Origin: Apium graveolens
Lineage: Eukaryota > Streptophyta > Magnoliopsida > Apiales > Apiaceae
Length of the DNA: 64,000 nucleotides
NCBI RefSeq assembly: GCF_009905375.1
Contig: NC_133648.1
Coordinates: forward strand, 304,560,565 to 304,624,564
Reading direction: 5' to 3'
In this document: piece after piece, positions 1 through 10,926 of the stretch
Numbering within the stretch: position 1 is the stretch's first letter
Layout of the letters: the number at the start of each line of letters is the position of its first letter
Position numbers and translations under genes: made by a program
The notes under the pieces: generated by a model
Seen by the model: the letters and a program-made list of their open reading frames with translations, nothing else
Told to the model about the DNA's origin: nothing
The model's database searches: none

Positions 1-17
1 GGATGCTTAACAAAGCT

Positions 18-118
18 TCGACGAATGATCAAATGACTTTCAACGGATGTTTAAAATAGCAGTCGACAGATGATCAAGTAAGTCATCGACGGATGATCTG
101 AAAGTCGACGGATGATCA
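18..118 (+). repeat. Short repeats in copia LTR U3
   Basis: About four copies of a motif close to GTCGACGGATGATCA occur between 18 and 118 (TCGACGAATGATCAA, AGTCGACAGATGATCA, ATCGACGGATGATC, GTCGACGGATGATCA). They lie upstream of the TATA box of this LTR, where enhancer repeats are found in other copia elements. An enhancer role is inferred. Confidence 0.6.
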
Positions 119-290
119 TATCAAGATTCAAACATCAGTTGAACAGTGAAAGCTGACACACAGCCGTCGAGTTGGATACAAACACACTGTGGAAGCCCAT
201 TAACTGGGTAATAGAGGACGAAAAGCAGCAAAGATCAAGACTGTTAGATTTTATATTTATTCAGTTCTTTTGACTTTGTAATCTTGGTAA

Positions 291-298
291 TATATAAA
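291..298 (+). promoter_or_regulatory. TATA box of the left copia LTR
   Basis: TATATAAA followed by CC lies downstream of the repeated U3 motifs and about 390 bases before the LTR end. Position and sequence fit the promoter of a copia LTR. Confidence 0.5.
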
Positions 299-679
299 CC
301 AAGAGAGTAGCAAATAGAAAAACAACTAAGAGAGCTAAGAAACAAACACAGAGAAATCTTTGTAAGCACTATCTTTAGCATTTCCTGTGTTCTTAGTAGT
401 TCTATTTTGTATAAGCAGCTGTGAGCATTTCTGCACACAGAGTCCTCTCGATATATTAAATATATCTCTGGTGGAATTGTTTAAATCCACCAGAAAGTTT
501 TTAAAGACTCTTGTTTTTAATTACTCTTGTTTTGATTCATTAAAGTTTATATTCCGCATTGTGCTAATCAAAACAAATATATCTATAATCGAGTTGAACA
601 TTTTTATTTCAAGAAAAAGTTCAAGAATTCCATTCAACCCCCCTTCTGTAATTCTTGCTATATTGTTAAGGGACTAACA

Positions 680-3505
680 AAGTATGATGCTCAGATAGAC
701 AGTCGTAATAAGAAAATTATCTTGAAAACGCTAGACGAGAAAGTGGTGACGCTTAGAGGTCAGAGACAAGCGAAGAAGTTCTTGATGATGATTCAAGCTA
801 AGAAGTTACTACGACAAGGATGCGAGCATTTCATTGCTTATGTGATAGATAGAAGTCAGGAGCTAGACGAGTTTCATTGCCCATTTTGTGCTAAATGAAT
901 TTCCATACGTGTTTCCAGATGAGTTACCAGGACTTCCTCCAGATAGAGAAATTGAGTTTGCAATCGACTTAGCACCTGGGACGTAACCAGTATCTAAGGC
1001 CCCGTATAGAATGGCGCCAGTTGAAATGAAGGAATTAGCAAAGCAATTGCAAGAATTTTTACGGAAAGGAGTGATTCGACCCAGCGTATCCCCATGGGGT
1101 GCACCGGTACTATTTGTTAGGAAAAAGGACAGAAGCATGAGGCTATGCATCGATTATCGAGAACTTAATAAGCTTTCGATCAAGAACAAGTACCCATTAC
1201 CTCAAATCGATGATTTGTTTGATCATCTGAAAGGAGCCAAGTACTTCTCTAAGATTGATTTGAGATCCGAATATCACCAGTTAAAAATCAAATCTGAAGA
1301 TATACCAAAGATAGCTTTCAGAACAAGGTACGGTCATTATGAATTCTTAGTGATGTCTTTTGGATTGACCAATGCCCCAGCTACATTTATGGACTTGATG
1401 AACAGAATTTTCAAGGAATATATGGACAAGTGTGTCATTGTGTTTATTGATGATATTTTGATTTACTCAAAGTCAACGGAAGACCATGCGGAACATCTAA
1501 GGATATATTTGGAAATTTTGAGAAAGGAGAAGTTATATGCCAAGTTTTCAAAGTGTGAGTTTTAGTTACAAGAAGTTCAATTTTTAGGGCACATAGTAAG
1601 TAGTAAGGGATCAAAGTGGACCCAACAAAGATTAAAGCTATTATGAATTGGGAAAGGCCAAAAATACCAACAGAAGTGAGAAGTTTATTGGGATTAGCAG
1701 GATATTATTGAAGATTCGTTCAAGATTTCTCGAAGATTGCGACACCTTTGACAAAGCTCACTAGGAAAAATGAGAAGTTTATATGGAATGAGAAGTACGA
1801 AGAAAGTTTTCAAGAATTGAAGAAGAGATTGATCACGGCACCTGTTTTGTCACTTCCAGTTGATTAAGGAAATTTTGTAATTTATCGCGATGCTTCTCAT
1901 AAGGGATTAGGTTGTGTCTTGATACAGCATGATAAAGTCATTGCATACGTGTCTAGACAACTGAAAGCTCATAAGCAGAAGTATCCTACTCATGACTTAG
2001 AGCTAGCGGCAATAGTATTCGCCTTGAAGATTTGGAGATATTATTTATATGGAGAAAAATACGATATATATACAGATCATAAGAGTTTGAAGTACATATT
2101 CACGCAAAAGGAGCTTAATATGAGACAGAGGAAATGGTTGGAGATGATCAAAGACTATAATTACACGATTAACTATCATCCAGGAAAAGCGAATGTGGTG
2201 GCAAATGTGTTAAGCAGAAAAGAAAGACTGAATGTGTTGACAATATCTGAAGAGTTATACAAGGAATTTCAGAAATTGGAATTGGAAGTCAGAATTTGCA
2301 AACCTGGTGAAGCAAAGATGTATAGCATGACTTTTCAACCAGAATTGCTAGAAAATATAAAGAAATGCCAAGAGGAAATAATGGACCAAGATATCAATCA
2401 TTTGATAGGAGAAGGGTTATGTACTCAAAAGGATGATCAAGGTATTCTCAGATTTACTTCTAGAATTTGGATTCCACTAGTAGCAGAGCTGAAAAATGAA
2501 ATTCTACAGGAAGCTCACAGTTCAAAAAATTTCATTCATCCGGGAAGTACCAAGATGTACAGAGACTAAAAAGAAAATTATTGGTGCCCAGACATGAATA
2601 GAGAAATTGCAGAATGGGTTAGCAAATGTTACACGTGTCAGAGAGTTAAGGCGGAGCACCAGAGACCAAGCGGATTGTTACAGCCACTAGAGATTCTAGA
2701 ATGGAAGTGGGAGCACATTGCTATGGACATCATAGTTGGCTTACCAAGAATGAAAGCGAACCACGATGCTATTTGGGTTATAGTGGACATACTAACCAAA
2801 TCAGCTCATTTCTTGCCTATTAATGAAAGATTTTCACTTGACAAGTTGGTTTATATGTATTTAAAAGAAATAGTAATGCGTCATGGAGTGCCTGTGTCTA
2901 TTGTACTAGATCGAGATCCACGATTCAATTCAAGATTTTGGAGAAGTTTTCAAGAATGTTTGGGAACTAAGTTAAATATGAGTATGGCTTATCATCCGCA
3001 GATTGACGGCCAACGCGAGAGAACAATCCAAACAATTGAAGACATGTTACATATTTGTGCCATCGATTTCAAAGGAAATTGGGATGAACATTTGCCGTTA
3101 GTAAAGTTTGCTTACAATAACAGTTATCATGCCAGTATCAGAATGCCTCCCTATGAAGTTCTTTATGGACGCAAATGTCGATCACCAGTATATTGGGACG
3201 AAGTCGGAGAACGTAAGATACTTGGACCCGAATTGGTATAGCAGACAAAGGAAGTTGTTGAGGTTATTCAGAAAAGGCTAATTGCAGCACAAGATCATCA
3301 GAGAAAATATGCAGATCAATCCAGAAAGGATATGAAATTCAAAGAAGGAGACCCAGTGTTACTGAAAGTGTCACCGTGGAAAGGATTATCTAGATTCGGA
3401 AAGAAGGGCAAGCTGAGTCCTAGATACGTTGGACTTGTTGAAATTTTGAAACGTGTCGGCAAGGTAGCATACGGGTTGGCGTTACCCCCACACATGGAGC
3501 ACATT
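680..3505 (+). pseudogene. E1 gypsy chromovirus pol, interrupted and degraded
   Basis: This is the pol region of a Ty3/gypsy Tekay-like element, entered inside the protease-RT linker and cut off in late integrase by E2. In order: linker (680-900), RT (about 1011-1565, with [11 protein letters not shown] and the active site FIDDIL), RNase H (about 1700-2220, [20 protein letters not shown]), integrase zinc finger (about 2500-2660, HPGSTK to CYTCQ) and integrase core (to 3505, with LDRDPRFNS and YHPQIDGQRERT). Stops occur at 984-986, 1563-1565, 1709-1711, 1864-1866, 2567-2569 and 3239-3241, and the frame shifts near 890 and 1610. It cannot make a working enzyme. The reading frame resumes exactly at 26895. 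Confidence 0.92.
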
Positions 3506-4100
3506 TGTAACGACCGAGAAATTACGCTTGTATTATATCATAATAAAGATAAATTATGTGTATTATTATGTGATTAAATGTGTTGAGTCATTAAATCCTA
3601 ACTGCTATGTGTTATGTGTTGTCTGTTTTGATCCAAACGTGTTTTGGATATTTATTGAGTGTTCTATCGTAAGTTATATATTTTATATCAATACCCGTAC
3701 AGCTCAAAACCATGTTTTAAAAGCCCGTATTTCAAACAAAAACATTGGCCCTATTTTGCCAAAAATGCCCTATACCATATCGTTATTCTGAACCCCTAGA
3801 CGTTTTACAAATTTACCTTTTTCGCGAAAAATGACTTTTCCGGACCCCTTCGGGTACCAAAAACCCCACAAAAATCACATTTTTATTTTTTTATGATCAT
3901 GAAATTATCATACATCATTTTTCTTTGCATTTTTGTAATATTCACAATTTTTGAGAATTTTTGACATTAATTTTGTATTTATTGGATATTTAAAAAAAAT
4001 CATTATTAATACCCGAAAATTATAAAAAATTAGGGCCAAATATTTTTATTAGGAATGTAATTAGCCCCTTAATTTTATTTAGGGGTATTATTTTCATAAA

Positions 4101-4109
4101 TATAAATAG
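4101..4109 (+). promoter_or_regulatory. TATA box, E2 5' LTR
   Basis: TATAAATAG. The same nonamer is present in the 3' LTR (12811-12819), in the E1 LTR (27829-27837) and on the minus strand of E7 (42687-42695), about 600 bases from the LTR start each time. Conservation between diverged families supports a real promoter. Confidence 0.65.
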
Positions 4110-4271
4110 CTGATTTACTGTTAATTAATTAGTTAATTATAATAAAAAAATCAGAAAATTCAGAAAAATCAAGAAAATCCCCAATTCTCTGAAATTAGGG
4201 TTTGTTGGTGAAGAACATGGCAGAAATTCAATCGAGGATTTGAAGGTGATTCTGTTAACCAAATCGAACAT

Positions 4272-5688
4272 GTAAGTAGTCAAATTGAAGATTGTGATTC
4301 ATAGTTTCTGATTTGTAATTTCGAGTTTAGTTCTTGAATTCGGGTTTTACAAATCGTTGATTGTTAGATGTTTTGATGGTTATGAGTGTGTAGATCGTCG
4401 AATTCTCGATCGAACCGTACTGGTTTCATAAAATTTGGTGTTGTTTTCGGTATTGTCGGAGAACCGTCACTGTTGGCGGTGTTCTTCGTTTTTCGGTGAT
4501 GATATCGACGAAGGAAGGCGGAGAAAGGCTGGGGAGTTGCTAGGGAAGTGTCTTGGAGTGAAGTCGCAGAAGAACGGGATTGAAATCACACGATTTGGCC
4601 GTGTTTTGCTCGCCGGAAAAACCACCGGCGTCGTTGCCGGTGGTTGTTCTTCGTCGATCCGGGTTCGACTCGGTTCCAACCCGGAAATCGACCCGGGTTT
4701 GATTCCGAAAACCCTAACCCTGAAACTTGTTATGTGTTTCTGATATTTTAATATTTATTCTATTTTCTAAAATCAGAAAATTAGTTTTAATAATTCTAAT
4801 AATTAATTAAAAATCAGTTTTAAATTCTGAAAAATAGTATAATTAATTTCTAAATTATTTTATTAATTTAGAATTTAGAATTTAATTGTTTAATTAATTA
4901 TTTAATTATTTATATAATTATTTATTAGTTATCTAATTAATTAATAATTAGGTAATTAATTAATAATTAGGTAATTAATTATAAATAAGGATTAAATAAT
5001 ATGATTAATAATCCGATAACTAGTTAATATTACGAGTAACTCGTATTTATGCCAGTAGGGATTCGATAATTAGAATTATTATTCGAGCGATAATTATTCG
5101 AAGGATATCGTAATAATTATTCGTATCGAATAATTAAATACAGATAATTAAGTGATTAATTAATCGTATAGGTATAGTAATAATAATAACAGTTCGATAG
5201 TAGTCGAGAATCGCGAGTAGCTCGTATTTATATGAGTAGTTAATCGTTGAATTAGATTATAATTTGAGTAATTAGTGTTTATTCGATAAATAGCGTATTA
5301 GTTAGTTTTGTATCGATTGCTTATTTATAAATAATCGATCTAATCGAATAACTAATAATAATTTGTAAATAATTGTAATAAATAGTAATTAATCCTAATA
5401 ATTAGGGATTAATTATTTTAAAATATAATAATTATTAATTCATTATTTAAAAATGTAATTAAGGATTATTTAATTATAGTGCATATGTTGGTTCTTGTTT
5501 CCAGTCTTGTTCATTTGGCACTCGCCAGTGTTGGCAAATTATTATCCTATACAGATACAGATGGTTGTTCAAACCAGCAGCTTATTGGTTCACTTATTTC
5601 TCTCTCTTTAGACTATATATATATTGTTGCAGGCTTGTTGAGCAATTTTGGCCCATCCCTTCTTATTGTTATTCCTATTGTTTTACAG
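4272..5688 (+). other. Probable leader intron inside the E2 5' LTR
   Basis: A strong donor, CAT/GTAAGT, stands at 4272, downstream of the TATA box and of an AGGGTTT leader. The acceptor TTTTACAG ends at 5688, with a conserved box at 5638-5655 some 33 nt before it. The 3' LTR keeps the same donor (12982) and acceptor (26463-26464) and there has a CTCAT branch-like pentamer. E1 has an equivalent pair at 28049 and 58159. Splicing is inferred; no RNA evidence is available here. Confidence 0.45.
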
Positions 5689-5700
5689 TTAAGGTAGAGA

Positions 5701-5811
5701 ATGAAACCCATCAGGACCCACGTAGTCAAAAAGTGAGTCAAGCAGCGGGACCCTCTTATACCAAGAGTGTTCCTTCCTATTCCCGAAGAGAGCTTTGAGT
5801 TACCAGATCAG
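5701..5811 (+). pseudogene. E2 LTR-encoded first exon of ORF0 (one in-frame TGA)
   Basis: An ATG lies 12 nt after the acceptor at 5688 and opens a basic peptide (MKPIRTHVVKK). A TGA at 5734-5736 interrupts the frame, which then stays open (LIPRVFLPIPEESFELPDQ) to the donor CAG/GTGTAA at 5811 in phase 0. The acceptor at 6297-6298 would join it in frame to ATG GCT of ORF0. The TGA is in a context where an Arg CGA would fit, so C-to-T decay is likely. The 3' LTR copy (26477 onward) carries the same TGA, so it predates this insertion. Compare the intact E1 and E4 versions. Confidence 0.5.
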
Positions 5812-6120
5812 GTGTAACAGGATAAGTAGTAATGTTGGGTTGAATAAAAGTTTTGTGTAGTTTGAATAAAAGTTGTGTGGTGAGAATGTAGATAGAATAA
5901 AGTTTTGTAACAAAGAGAGTTCTTGAGACAGATTGTTTTTATTTGGGTTTGTAATAAAGTTAGTGTGTGGTTCTTGTTTTCAACTCTTAACCTTAAAAGA
6001 TCCTGAGTAGCAGTAGTTCGGGGTAATTATCATATTTATATTCCGCTTGTGCAGGTTTAGTTTGTAATTATCATTAATAACGCCCCAAATCTATACCCCG
6101 GATTTGGAGGGTGTTATAGT

Positions 6121-6132
6121 TGGCATCAGAGC
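6121..6132 (+). other. E2 primer-binding site (tRNA-iMet type)
   Basis: TGGCATCAGAGC, one mismatch to the plant initiator-Met PBS TGGTATCAGAGC, two bases after the 5' LTR end at 6118. The following AGGTTT also fits the tRNA. Confidence 0.85.
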
Positions 6133-6298
6133 TTAGGTTTTGACCCTTGAAAACAAGAACGTTAGGATTAAGATAAGATAGGAAGATCAGATATGATAGA
6201 AGTAAGAGTGTTAGGATTGTCTGTTTATGTGATTAGAAGTTATGAGTTTTAGGATTGTGATTTGATTGTTTTTATGTTATTATTGTTATGTATATTAG

Positions 6299-7106
6299 AT
6301 GGCTTCTTTATCATCGTCTACGGAGCGGACCGAGACAGATCCAGTGGTTGCAACGGTAGTGGCTCCAGTGTCAGAGCAGATCTTTCCTCCATTGCCACCA
6401 CCTCCACCATTGCCACCTGGACCAGTACTAGAGATGCCATTTCCACCAGAGGTACCAGATTTTGATGATTATTTTCCATATTTTGAGCCAGAGATACCAG
6501 ACTTTCCACCACTAGAGTTTCCGATGTTCGATATTCCTGACATGATTGATCTTCCGCAGTGGGAGGATCTAGAGCCCCAGATTCCTATGCCACCAGTCGA
6601 GATTCCAGAGATTCCACCGATGGAGCCTGAGGTAGAGCCACCAGTGTATGCACCTATGGAGCAGCCTGTCTTATTTCCTTCCCCTTTAGCTATGTATGCC
6701 CCTATTCCCGGGGTATATCAGTTTCCACAGCCGGAGTTCATGGACGAGGTAGTAGTAGATTGGCCATTACCTTCCCGAGGTTCCCGCATGGATCTTCGTG
6801 AGCATCATACAGTTATATATCAGCGTTTTCAGGCAGAGAGAGGAGAAGATTAGATGGCAGAACCAGTGTAGAGAGATCCTTGGATTGTTTGAGACCCAGG
6901 CGGATGGTCTTGTTCGAGCACTTCACCCAGACTACATATTGAGGGAGAGGCTATGCCAGATTCACAGAGTTAGTTCTCAGCAGCTTACTGATCTGAGGCA
7001 GCAGGATATGAGTGCAGAGGTAGCATACCGTAGGGCGATGGGACTTACTGAGGCAGTGTTAGAGGCATTGCAGGAGGAGCTGAGCCATGTGCCATCAGGA
7101 TTCTGA
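6299..7106 (+). pseudogene. E2 ORF0: extra proline-rich/helical ORF before gag (frameshifted)
   Basis: The ORF opens at the first base after an acceptor-like TATATTAG. Residues 1-160 are acidic and very rich in Pro (PPLPPPPPLPP, then repeats of EIPD/FPMF/EIPPMEPE type). The frame ends at 6851-6853. A one-base shift between about 6835 and 6850 restores a second segment (to 7106) predicted to be helical and rich in Gln/Arg/Glu (REILGLFETQADGLVRAL, QQLTDLRQQD, LEALQEELSHV). Position, between PBS and gag, is the same as the extra ORFs of E1 (58688-59221) and E4 (48930-49243), although the sequences are hardly alike. Function unknown. It is not a recognisable gag, protease or env. Confidence 0.6.
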
Positions 7107-7619
7107 GACTAGCAGACGGAGGAGTGTTGTATCTTGTATATTTTTGTAGATAGAGGCAGCATAGTATTGTATGACTATTATGTATGAGTGTAGCTACTAA
7201 TTTTGACTGATAGTAGTAGCAGTACGACTGATATATCATAGGCTTTTGTATCAAGCATTGACATCTGCAGCTGGTGTCCTACCCATATATATATAAGATG
7301 AACCTTTTCACGTTTTCTTATTTCCCGGTTATTTAAGCATTTACATTTATTTTACTGTTATATCATTGCATATTTAAAGATGTTGTTTTATTTACAATCA
7401 TGTTGTACCCTTTATGTTTTCAAAATTTTTAAAAGTACTTTAAAAAGGATTTATTTACACATCGCGCTGTTTTAGTCATTTAGATATTTAATAATTTTTT
7501 TTCTTTCCCCATATCAATTTTTTTAACGATGTTTTAATATTATAAAGACTATTTTCATTCCATAACACATGTTTAGTATATTGTTATTAAGAGAACCCCT
7601 TTATTTTATTATCAGAAAG
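7107..7619 (+). other. E2 leader between ORF0 and gag
   Basis: AT-rich, no coding signal. It ends in a pyrimidine-rich run and CAG at 7613-7615, four bases before the gag ATG at 7620. E4 has the same arrangement (49554-49556, gag ATG 49561), so an acceptor for a gag mRNA is possible. Confidence 0.4.
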
Positions 7620-9062
7620 ATGGCACCCAAAAGAAAAGTATGACCCGACTCATCTAATGGAAATACCGAGGGCTAAAACAATAATAATTAGATGGATCAG
7701 ATGTTCCATCTCATGCAACAGCAGATGCTGATAATGCAACAACAAATGCAACAGCAACAGCAGCAGTTCCAATAACAGATGTTACAGCAAGCCGCTCATC
7801 CAGGACATCAAGTACCACTAGCAGCACCTACAGTCACTTTCAAGCAATTTCAAGCAGTAAAGCCTCCGGAATTTGTTGGTTCCACAGATCCTACAAAGGC
7901 AAGAGCTTGGCTGAAGGAGATAGAAAAGGCTTTTACGTTGGTGAAAGTTGAGGAAGAACAGAATACGGATTTTTCCAGCTACTTTCTGAAAGGTGAAGCC
8001 AATTACTGGTGGGAATCGAAGAAAGCTTTGGAAGGGAAAGGTGTGGTGACCTGGGATAGATTCACTGATCTTTTCCTAGAAAAATATTTCTCTCGTTTTA
8101 TGAAGAACCAGATGGAGATCAAGTTCCTGGAGCTGAAACAAGACAACTTATCGGTCGCGGATTATGAGACCAAGTTCACTGAATTGGCCAGATTTGTTCC
8201 TGAGCAAGTGGATACGGATGAAAAGCGGGCCAAGAGATTCCAGCAGGGACTGAAGCCATGGATTCGTAGTAGAGTAGCTGTATTTGAGCTAACGACTTAT
8301 ACGGCTATTGTTCAGAAGGCCATGATCATTGAAGGTGAGAGTGAAGTAGCTCAGAAAGAGAAGGGACCAGGAAATTTCCAGAACCATTTCAATAGAAGGC
8401 CGGGATTTCAAGCCCGGGGAAAAGTAAATGCCAGAAGACCAGAACAAAACAACCAGAGGATGGGTAATCGACTTCCTGCCCCAACTCAGCAAAGACTTAT
8501 CCGACCGCCTATACCTGATTGTAGAATATGTGGTAAAAAGCATACGGGGATTTGCAATAAGCCAAATGTCACGTGTTTCAAGTGCAAGCAAAGGGGACAC
8601 TACTCTGGAGAATGTCCGATGGGAAGAGCAGAGGTCACTTATTTCCAGTGTGGAAGAAAAGGACATATTGCCAAGGATTGCAGAGGAGTTGCCATGGCCG
8701 CTAGTATTCCAAGGGTTTTAGCATTACCTCCACCTCCACTACCACCACAAAATCAGCCCAGGGCAAGGACTTTCAACATGTCAATGAAGGAAGCAGTACA
8801 GAGTCTAAATGTGCTTGCAGGTACGCTCCCTGTGAATTCCGTAAATGCTCTAGTATTGATTGATTCAGGAGCTACCAGATCTTTTATTTCTGAAGATTTT
8901 ATCTCTAAGATAGATTATGAGACTCAGTGGTTAGATGAAGTGATAGTCATAAAATTAGCAAATGATGATCAGGTTATGGTAGATCAAGTATGCCCAAGTT
9001 GTGATATTGAGATAGGGAGATGTCATTTCTCAGTTGATTTGATACCTTTCAGGTTAGGATAG
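7620..9062 (+). pseudogene. E2 gag and protease, with stop codons
   Basis: Gag starts MAPKRK at 7620 but has stops TGA, TAA, TAG and TAA within the first 50 codons, in a Gln-rich stretch where CAA/CAG/CGA are expected. The frame is open from 7779 (427 codons). It contains a gag core (TDPTKARAWLKEIEKAF, YFLKGEANYWWE), a CCHC region (CRICGKKHTGICNK, CFKCKQRGHYSGEC, and a third knuckle whose first Cys is Tyr) and the aspartic protease site LIDSGATRSF at about 8858-8887. A TAG at 9060-9062 stops it just before [10 protein letters not shown]. Gag would form the particle and the protease would process it. Loss of function is certain for this copy. Confidence 0.9.
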
Positions 9063-10894
9063 TTTGATGTTATTTTAGGAATGGATTGGCTAGCTAGTAA
9101 TAATGCTCAGATTGATTGTGCAAATAAGAAAGTGAAATTACAAACTGAAGAAAATAAAATGGTGACATTTAAAGGTGAAAAGCAAAAGCAGAAATTCCTA
9201 AAAATGATGCAGACGAGACGATTGTTACGCCAAGGATGTCAAGCTTACTTAGCTTATGTATTGGATATTAACAAAGAAAGTCCGAAGATTGAAGATATTC
9301 CTGTAGTTTGTGAGTTTTCCGATGTCTTTCCAGATGAACTTCCAAGACTTCCACCGGATCGAGAAATTGAGTTCACTATTGATTTGGCGCCAGGGACTGA
9401 ACCAATTTCGAAAGCTCCATATCGAATGGCACCCGTTGAAATGAAGGAATTAGCAAAGCAGTTGCAAGAACTTCTCGACAAAGGAATTATAAGGCCAAGT
9501 GTATCCCCATGGGGCGCACCAGTATTGTTCGTGAAAAAGAAGGACGGTAGCATGCGACTATGTATTGATTATCGTGAGCTGAACAAATTAACTATCAAGA
9601 ATAAATATCCTTTACCTCGCATTGATGACTTATTTGATCAACTAAAAGGAGCAGCATGGTTTTCGAAAATCGACTTACGATTAGGTTATCATCAGTTAAA
9701 GATCAAGGCAGAAGATATTCCAAAGACGGCATTCAGAATGAGATACGGACATTATGAATTTCTTGTGATGGCTTTTGGATTGACAAATGCACCTGCAGCA
9801 TTTATGGATTTGATGAATCGAGTATTCAAGAAGAATCTGGATAAGTTTATCATTGTATTTATTGATGACATCTTGATTTATTCAAAGACGGAAGAAGATC
9901 ATGTAGCACACTTAAGAACGATATTGGAGATATTACAGAAGGAGCAGCTTTATGCGAAATTTTCAAAATGTGAATTTTGGTTGAAGGAAGTGCAGTTTTT
10001 AGGACACATATTAGTATTGAAGGAATTCAAGTGGATCCCGCAAAGATTGAAGCTATTTTAAATTGGGAAAAACCAAAGACGCCAACTGAAGTCAGAAGTT
10101 TCTTGGCATTAGCCGGTTATTACAGAAGATTCGTTAAAGATTTTGCAAAGATAGCCACACCATTGACGAAGTTGACGCGAAAGAATGAAAAGTTCAAATG
10201 GAACGAGAAATGTGAAGCAAGTTTCCAAGAATTGAAGAATCGACTAGTAACTACACATGTGCTTGTGTTACCTGATGATCAAGGAGACTTTGTCATATAC
10301 AACGATGCTTCGTATCGAGAACTTGGATGCATTTTAATGCAACATGGAAACGTGATCGCATATGCTTCTAGACAGCTAAAGCTGCATGAACAAAAATATC
10401 CGTCGCACAATCTTGAACTAGCAGCAATTGTGTTCGCATTGAAGCTTTGGAGACATTATATGTACGATGAAAGATGTGAGATTTATACAGATCACAAAAG
10501 CTTGAAGTACATTTTTACCCAGAAGGAACTTAACATGCGACAACGACGTTGGCTAGAGTTAATCAAGGATTACGACGTTTCAATCAATTATCATCCAGGC
10601 AAGGCAAATGTAGTAGCAGATGCGTTAAGTCGAAAGGAACGATGGAACCTGTTAACGTATTCAGAGGACTTAATCAAGGAATTCGATAAATTGGAGATTG
10701 AAGTTCGTGTACCAGAAAGTTCTACCGAAATGATTTACGCTATGACTTTTCAGCCAGAACTATTGGAGAAAATAAGAAGGTGTCAGGAAGAAGTAATGGA
10801 CCAGGATATCGACAATTTAACAGGAGAAGAGATTACCAGTCAGAAGGATGCTAAAGGAATTTTTTCGTGTTGCTTCAAGGATTTGGATACCTAA
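9063..10894 (+). pseudogene. E2 protease end, reverse transcriptase and RNase H
   Basis: Continues the gag frame after the TAG at 9060: [14 protein letters not shown] (end of protease), linker [12 protein letters not shown] with [39 protein letters not shown] and the catalytic FIDDIL at about 9857-9874. A frameshift near 10010-10030 moves to a second frame (to 10894), which carries the RT-RNase H connection ([12 protein letters not shown]) and RNase H ([32 protein letters not shown]). An extra T in a T run near 10861 shifts the frame again before integrase. All domains of a chromovirus RT are present, but the reading frame is broken. Confidence 0.92.
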
Positions 10895-10926
10895 TGTACC
10901 GGAACTGAAAGTGGAAATTTTGCAAG

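Larger units (their letters stand above)
1..679 (+). mobile_element. Copia LTR, 3' part (start outside window)
   Basis: The right end reads GGGACTAACA, the usual terminus of plant Ty1/copia LTRs, and is preceded by a TTCAACCCCCCTTCT stretch also seen near the end of the E8 LTR. At 680 the sequence switches abruptly to gypsy protease/pol coding sequence of E1, so this LTR was inserted into E1. The first bases after it, AAGTA, would be one copy of the target duplication; the other copy is outside the window. It may be a solo LTR or the 3' LTR of a complete element to the left. It carries a TATA box and short U3 repeats (separate entries). Confidence 0.8.
3506..6118 (+). repeat. E2 5' LTR
   Basis: Starts TGTAACGACC and ends GTGTTATA, directly followed by the PBS. 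It matches 12220-13246 plus 24319-26894. It lacks a 955-bp segment present in the 3' copy (25302-26256), removed between two TTATA pentamers (single copy here at 5474-5478). Layout: TATA box at 4101, probable leader exon and donor at 4272, GC-rich block at about 4480-4700, very AT-rich TAATTA sequence at 4740-5480, branch-like box at 5638, acceptor at 5687-5688, and a short coding exon. Short ORFs in the GC-rich block are not conserved as genes. Confidence 0.9.

Noticed and set aside
4435..4743. 102-codon ORF in the E2 5' LTR
   Set aside because: It spans the GC-rich block, and only part is kept at 24359-24565. No known domain; explained by composition of the LTR.
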